DNA from: Fidelibacterota bacterium | GTDB taxonomy: Bacteria > Marinisomatota > Marinisomatia > Marinisomatales > UBA1611 | DNA: 8,833 nucleotides | Direction of reading: 5' to 3' | NCBI GenBank assembly: GCA_002694025.1 | Contig: NZKX01000111.1 | Coordinates: 1 to 8,833 of the forward strand | In this document: piece after piece, positions 1 through 6,400 of the stretch | Layout: each line of letters opens with the position of its first letter | Numbering within the stretch: the first letter of the stretch is position 1 | The notes under the pieces: generated by a model | The model's database searches: none | Seen by the model: only the letters and a program-made list of their open reading frames with translations | Told to the model about the DNA's origin: nothing | Position numbers and translations under genes: made by a program

Positions 1-339
1 ATTGTAATTAGGCAATGCAATATCTATGTATGCCACTTGATGAAGTAGGCCTTCCTGAATACCAAAAATTGATGGATTATAATCTCTTAATTGGCGACAT
101 AATCTTTCTCTCCTTAGCAACCAATTGTTATTTTTATCCCATTCATTATCATACCTAATATTATAGGATATAATGGTATTGATATTTTCTAATTGTATAT
201 CTAGAAATTTAGAATTGACTGAATCTCCAAAAGACAATGATAATTCGGTTTTAATATTTCCAAGAAAAAGAAAAAAAGCAAAAAGACCAATTATTCCTAA
301 TATTATTCCTATGAGAGTACTTTTATAATCCAACTTCAT
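1..339 (-). CDS. Endonuclease/exonuclease/phosphatase (EEP) family protein, membrane-anchored, N-terminal 113 residues only
   Basis: The frame is open from an ATG at 339 down to the window edge, so the C-terminal part is missing here. An in-frame stop (355-357) lies five codons upstream, leaving this as the natural start. Residues 8-27 (TLIGIILGIIGLFAFFLFLG) form one strongly hydrophobic segment, read as a signal anchor or uncleaved signal peptide. Residues 56-63 (IISYNIRY) and 91-97 (IFGIQEG) match the first two EEP-fold motifs: Asn60 and the metal-binding Glu96 are in the expected places, with the usual W..RR..L helix (73-80) between them. EEP enzymes are Mg-dependent phosphodiesterases acting on DNA, RNA, inositol phosphates or sphingomyelin. 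The later catalytic His/Asp motifs are outside the window, so substrate and activity cannot be judged. It has its own intergenic space behind a terminator, so it is probably transcribed separately from the giant gene. Confidence 0.8.
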   Translation of the reverse strand, partial: MKLDYKSTLIGIILGIIGLFAFFLFLGNIKTELSLSFGDSVNSKFLDIQLENINTIISYNIRYDNEWDKNNNWLLRRERLCRQLRDYNPSIFGIQEGLLHQVAYIDIALPNYN

Positions 340-394
340 AATTAGGTTATGTAATTATTTTAAAAATTATTAATAAAATACAATTCAAGAAATA

Positions 395-418
395 GAAACC
401 CCGCTTGACCGGGGTTTC
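395..418 (-). terminator. Intrinsic terminator of the giant surface-protein gene
   Basis: A perfect 9-bp stem (GAAACCCCG at 395-403 with CGGGGTTTC at 410-418) encloses a 6-base loop. It lies 55 bases past the stop codon of the large gene. On the minus strand the stem is followed by TATTTCTTG, a weak T-tract; on the plus strand by an A-rich run. Orientation is therefore assigned by gene context. It separates the large gene from the EEP gene starting at 339. Confidence 0.75.
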
Positions 419-473
419 GAAAAATTACAAAAGATGATTTTTATAACTTATGTAAATTATTAAGTATTTATAT

Positions 474-3400
474 TTACTTTAAAAGTAGCATTTTCTTTGT
501 GGACTTGAAAGTTCCTGCCTTAATTATATAAAAATACATTCCTGCAGGTACTGGATATCCTTCATTATTAGTAGCATTCCAATGTAACTCATAATAACCA
601 GCATTTTGTTCAATATTAACAAAGGACTTTATACTTCTACCCATTAAATCATATATAACAATACTTACAAACTCAGTGCTGGGTATAGAATATTTAATTT
701 TTGTTGAAGGGTTGAATGGATTTGGATAATTCTGACTTAACGTAAAATCTAATGGTATTATAGAACCATCCAAGGATAAAACATCACTTGCATCAAATGA
801 AATAATTCTTATTTGGTTCGACAAAACGGTATTTTGGCCATCGGTTACATGTACAGTCCAACTACCCTGGAGACTATTTCCACCCATCACAGTAATTAAA
901 TCGATAACAGCTTCATGTGAAATTTCAATCTCATTTGAAATAAGGAATGTATCAATCAAAACCTCTGAGTCTTCATGTTTTAAAGTGAAGTGATGTTCTA
1001 AATCTTCTCCAAAGGCATCATCGTTTAATTCCCAACTAAAAGTAACTTGCCCTTGAGAACTTAAATCTTCCCCAGTAATGGCAATAAAAGCACTATCTCC
1101 AGGAGACGCAAGGGTTACTTCCATGTTAATATATCCTTCAATCGCATTAGATATTTCTCCTTGATTTCCCGAGATATCTGTAGCTTGCACAATATAAAAA
1201 TAAGGTGTTGTCCAACTTGCTGTCGTATCCATAAACGAAGCTGTAGTACCTTGCCATAACAAATGATTTTCACTTGGGATAAAATCTGACTCATCTGATC
1301 TGTAAACTATAAAATAATCTAAATCATCAAGATTCATTGGTTCCCAATGAAGTTCAATATCTAAACCAATCTGTTGACAAACCAGCCCTGTTGGTGCTGG
1401 AGGGCCTAAGTTATCTAGCGAATATCCAGACATAATTTCTGATTCAAAAGTGCCCATATGTAGAAAGGCAACTAATTTGAACTGAGTTAGTCCATTAAAA
1501 TTTGCAGTTGAATCAGCTTGGGTTTGCACCTCAGCAATATAGGTACCTTGTCCTGTAGCAGATACAGTACTTACACTTACCCACTGAAGTGTATCGTTAA
1601 TGGTGTCTTGGCGGAAGACAGTATAAAACTGCCCTGTTTCTTCCGGATGATCAAGGTAAGAGCGATCAAAATGTATATAGACTCTACCTCCCTGATCATT
1701 AGGAACATCATCGACTGCTAATAATACTGGGCTGAAATTTTCAACCTGCAAATGGAAGGTTTCTTCAGAATATGTTTCACCGTCATGAACCTTTAGAGGC
1801 AAAGCATATTGACCTAAAAAATCAGCAATTCCATAGAGCGCATTTTCTGATAGATGAATCCAACTCGGAATATTTGAACTATCGGCAAAAGATATGATTA
1901 AATCTTCTGAGTCAACATCTCCAACGTGAATAGGGAAATAGAATTCGCGACCAAAGCCAGCAAGGCCATGCATTTCACCATGGAAATAGGGAGCATCATT
2001 AACAGGGTTCACCATTATGGCTCTACTGCCACATACATTATATTCTCCATCATCAACACAAAAGGTAATAGCACCCTCTCCATAGAAATTCTGATCAGCA
2101 GAGAGGATTGCATTTGATTGATTATCGCCATCCCACTCGATATGAATAAATTCAGATTCTGAAGATAGTTCAAAACTCAGATTCTCAATTGAATTGTCAA
2201 CATCGAACCATAAACCATTGTCTCTCATTTCAACTATGGATGCTAAAGAAATGAACTGATCTTCATCAAAAATTATAGTATCATTTACAACCGAAACTAT
2301 TGGAGAATCATTCACAGGCAAAACTGATAACAATACCGTATCAGAAACAGAGGCACGAGTAGGATTCGAAGCTGTCACAATCAGTTCTGTCTGGCCAAAA
2401 GCATCTTGAAAGGAAGTAAACTCAAGCATTTCGTCTTCAATATTCACACTGATAATATCTTCGTCACTTAACATAAAAGCAAATGTTAAATCTCCATCAA
2501 TATCTTTAAATACTTCATTGAGATCTGTTTGTATAGTATCTGCAAAATCCTCTTCTAAATTAAAGTCTGTAAGATAAAGATCCACAAAAGGAACATCATC
2601 TACAGGTTCAACTGTAAGCATAAATGATGTTTCATCATAAAGATCACTCAAATCATTCTCCACAACAACTGTGACTAGAGTTACTCCATTCCAGTCTGGA
2701 CTTGGTATTATATTAACATTACTTCCTTCCATTTCTAATACTACGGCAGAGGTATCTGAATAAGAAGAAAAGGAATATATATCTTGATTGGAATTTAGAA
2801 ATACACTAATTGAGTCCAGGTCTATGTTGTAAGTATCGTCCTCTAAAATAAAAATGTTAGATATCTCACCTAAATATGGCTGACAAAATCCTGCCCAATC
2901 ATAAGGCCAAACAGTATTACTTTGGAATAAATCGTCGATGTAGCACTTATTTGAATCGCTTAATCCAGTTTCCCCATCAAATATCCCTTCCATAACTGTT
3001 ACAGAGGAAATATCCCAGTTTGAAACATTTTGATTAAAACTTGATGCATTTTTAAATGCGTTGTTCATAGATGTGACATTTGAAACATCCCATGAAGAAA
3101 TATCACTGTTAAAGCTTGATGCATTTATAAACATATTTTGCATGCTAGTAAGATTAGAGACATTCCAATTTGAGATATCTTGATTAAACTCCGATGCGTT
3201 TGCAAATAAAAAACTCATATTTGTTACATTAGATACGTTCCAGGAAGATATATCTCCGTTGAAGCTACTATTTGAGAAAAGATACTGCATTGAAGTAACG
3301 TTTGAGACATCCCAGTTAGATAAATCACTGTTAAATACGTATGAATTGAAAAAGGTTTTTGTTAGGTTAGTAACATTAGATACGTTCCAATTAGATATGT

Positions 3401-6400
3401 CGCCATTGAAAACAAAACAATCCTTAAATAATTCATTCATCGTCGTAACATTAGATACATCCCAAGTAGAGATATCTTGGTTAAATACACGAGCTCCTTG
3501 AAGTGTGTGGTCCATATTTGTCACATTAGAAACATCCCAAAATCCCAATGGTTGGTTAAAATTAAAGGCATCTTTAAACATGTAGGCCATATTAGTGACA
3601 TTGGAAACATCCCAAGCGGAGATATCACTATTAAAATTTGCTTTTCCCTCGAATAAAAAGGACATATCAGAAATCAAAGTAACATCCCATAGATTAATTT
3701 CTCCATAGCTATCTAACGCTAATGCGTTATCATTTTCCCATAGATCTACAGCTGCCTGAAGCTCCTCTTTTGTTTGAGGCTTAAAAGGCAAAGAAATAAG
3801 AGTTAATTCAACGTTGTCTACATATATAGACCCATCCCCCCCGGTCTCTGCATTAGTCAATAATAGTCCGTACTCCACTCTAAAAGTTCCGTAGGGGACA
3901 TAACAGTCTAAACTACGTATTGTCCAAGCCTCAAAAGTATCTTGATTGGTAAAAGGAAGGGATCTTTCCATACCGATCAAATTATTCCACCATTCGCCTG
4001 GATTTTCTACACTTCCACCCTCTCCCAGCCCAAAATATTTTACTACCAACTCAAATTTTGCATCATCTTGCAATGCGTCCTCTGGATGTTGCCAAACCAT
4101 AGCTGAAATAGAAAATTGGGTACCTGGCAGCATTATATTGGATCGTTCCTGAAAAACAAAATGTTCGGCGTTTGTGGGATAATTGTCACAATTACCTTCT
4201 GTACAATTGTTCCACATTTTTAAACCGTTTGTTTGATTCAAACCGTCGAATGTTTCTGTTGCAGAATTATAAATAGCAGAACCATGTAGCTCTATATTAT
4301 AGAGAATATCGCTTGAAGTAGAGTAACTTTGCCATCCATCCGCTAACCTCTGCCAACCGTTATCACTCATTGTGAAGTTTTCAAACTCACCGTTTACTAT
4401 TTCAAAAAGGCCTAGTGTATTTACAGATATGGTCATGGAGGGTTCCGACTGACCTTCTTCATACTCTGTTGTTACTTTATAAAAATATTCAGTTTCGTTT
4501 TCTAAACCTAGATGAGTGTAAGTCGTATCGGTAGTTTCAGCTATTAGTTCCCATGGGCCATCAACTGACGAAGCACTGTAGACATTGTATTGATTAAATG
4601 TACCACAGAAGTTCTCAATGTCTCTACCATTTCGTAAACCTTCAGTATTTGATTCATTACCATTCATTAAAGATTCAATCTCTTGCATAGAGAGTCCATC
4701 ATTCTGCATCTTACTTACTTCCTGACTAGATTGCATTTCAAAAGTGTAAAAGTTATTATTGTTTCCGTTAGATGGAGATTCTTCAATAGAAATGCCATAA
4801 TTACCAACTTGTCCTCCATATCCATCCACTACAATATAATATGTTCCTGGGTTCAACGTTATGCCACTTAGATAAGCATAATATGGATGAAATGTACAGG
4901 TGCCGTTTGAATAATTATCATCAATATAAAAAATCTCTTGACCATTGCAGGCATTAAAAATAGAAAGCTTGGTATCGAAGTCTGTATCTTCATTACAGGT
5001 TGAAATATCTAAAGTAGTAGTTTCGGTTAGGGTTATTTTATATGCAATATCTTTATCATCAGAGCCACTAACAGGCCAATCATCAGTAGCACTAGCATTA
5101 CTTCCAGCATGAAAATAAGGAAGCTCATTAACTACATAATTTTCACATCCACCTGGAGCATCCCAGGATAAAGAAACTGAATTATATGTTGGAAATCCTG
5201 TTAGATTACTAGGAGGACATAATTGACAAAAAGATGCCCAATCACCATATGACCAGTTGACATTATCTTGCCAAGAACTGTGAATAGCACATTTATTTTC
5301 CTCAGAAAGGCTAGTGCCGTCGAACATGCTAGAAAAATCTGTTACATTTGAAACATCCCAGGACGATAGGTCACTGTTAAACGAGGTATTGTTATAAAAC
5401 ATTGCCCCCATTGCTGTAACGTTTGAAACATCCCAACTAGATAAATCTCCATTAAAAGAGTTCGCCTCACGAAAAGTAGCCCCCATATTGGTGACCCCAG
5501 AAACATCCCATCCAGATAAATCAGAATCAAAACTAGAAGCCGCATAAAATGCACCTCCGGCGTTTAAGACATTTGAAACATTCCAGTTAGAAAGATCTGA
5601 AGTAAACTGACCTGCTCTATGGAAAATTGCATCCATCGTTTGAAGAGAAGAAACATCCCATCCAGATAAATCACTGTTAAAAACATCTGCTCGATGAAAC
5701 ATCCATGACATACTTGTCACATTTGAAACGTCCCAACTTGATAGATCACCATTAAAAGCATAGCATTTATCAAACATTCCCTCCATATTTACTACGTTAG
5801 ATACATCCCAGGCAGAAATATTGCTGTTAAAAGAATTTTTGTCTTGAAATAAAAAAGACATGTCAGTGATCAAAGACACGTCCCAAACACTAATATCTCC
5901 ATAGGTCATTAATGCACTAGCCTCATCATTTACCCAGAGGTTCACTGCTGTTTGTAGTTCCTCTTTGTTTTGCGGTTGGTAGAGAATAGGAGTATCCGAA
6001 GACCAAGTTGCACCATTTATAGCTGCATGATTTGCATTCCCAGTATGGTCATATAGAACTGTTCCAGTTCCTGCATTAGCCTTCCAATAAACTAAAAGAC
6101 CCTCTTCTGAACCTAAATGAGCATTGTACATATCCGATTGTATTTGCTCTGCTGTGCGAGCGGTATTCCAAACACTTACTTCATCCAAAGTCCAATTTCC
6201 CGGACTATTTTCGTTTCGGTTGCGACCTAAATCAATTTTATTCCAGCCACTTTCCACCTCATTTACTGAAGTGACTGAATCCCCATTAAAATATATCGTA
6301 GTTTTCTCTACCGCCCCATTGGTTTCTGCTACTACAGCTACATGAGACCAATATGTTGGAATCACTTCATTAAAAGTCATGCTAAAATCAGGTGTAAGCA

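Noticed and set aside
340..394. Promoter for the EEP gene
   Set aside because: TTGAAT and TTGTAT occur on the minus strand, but no -10 element with 16-18 base spacing stands out from the AT-rich background.
3259..3501. Plus-strand open frame antisense to DUF285 block 2
   Set aside because: It is a shadow of the 75-base coding repeats; the minus frame gives a clear protein family, while this frame gives no recognisable sequence. The plus-strand frames at 1518-1721, 1926-2117, 3946-4152, 4683-4871 and 6124-6345 are rejected for the same reason.
5342..5554. Minus-strand 70-residue frame inside block 1
   Set aside because: This is an out-of-frame shadow of the repeat units; its own apparent periodicity comes from the 75-base coding period.
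2961..5903. Evenly spaced repeats resembling a CRISPR array
   Set aside because: The 75-base period is coding, repeats differ at synonymous sites, and there are no identical direct repeats with unique spacers.
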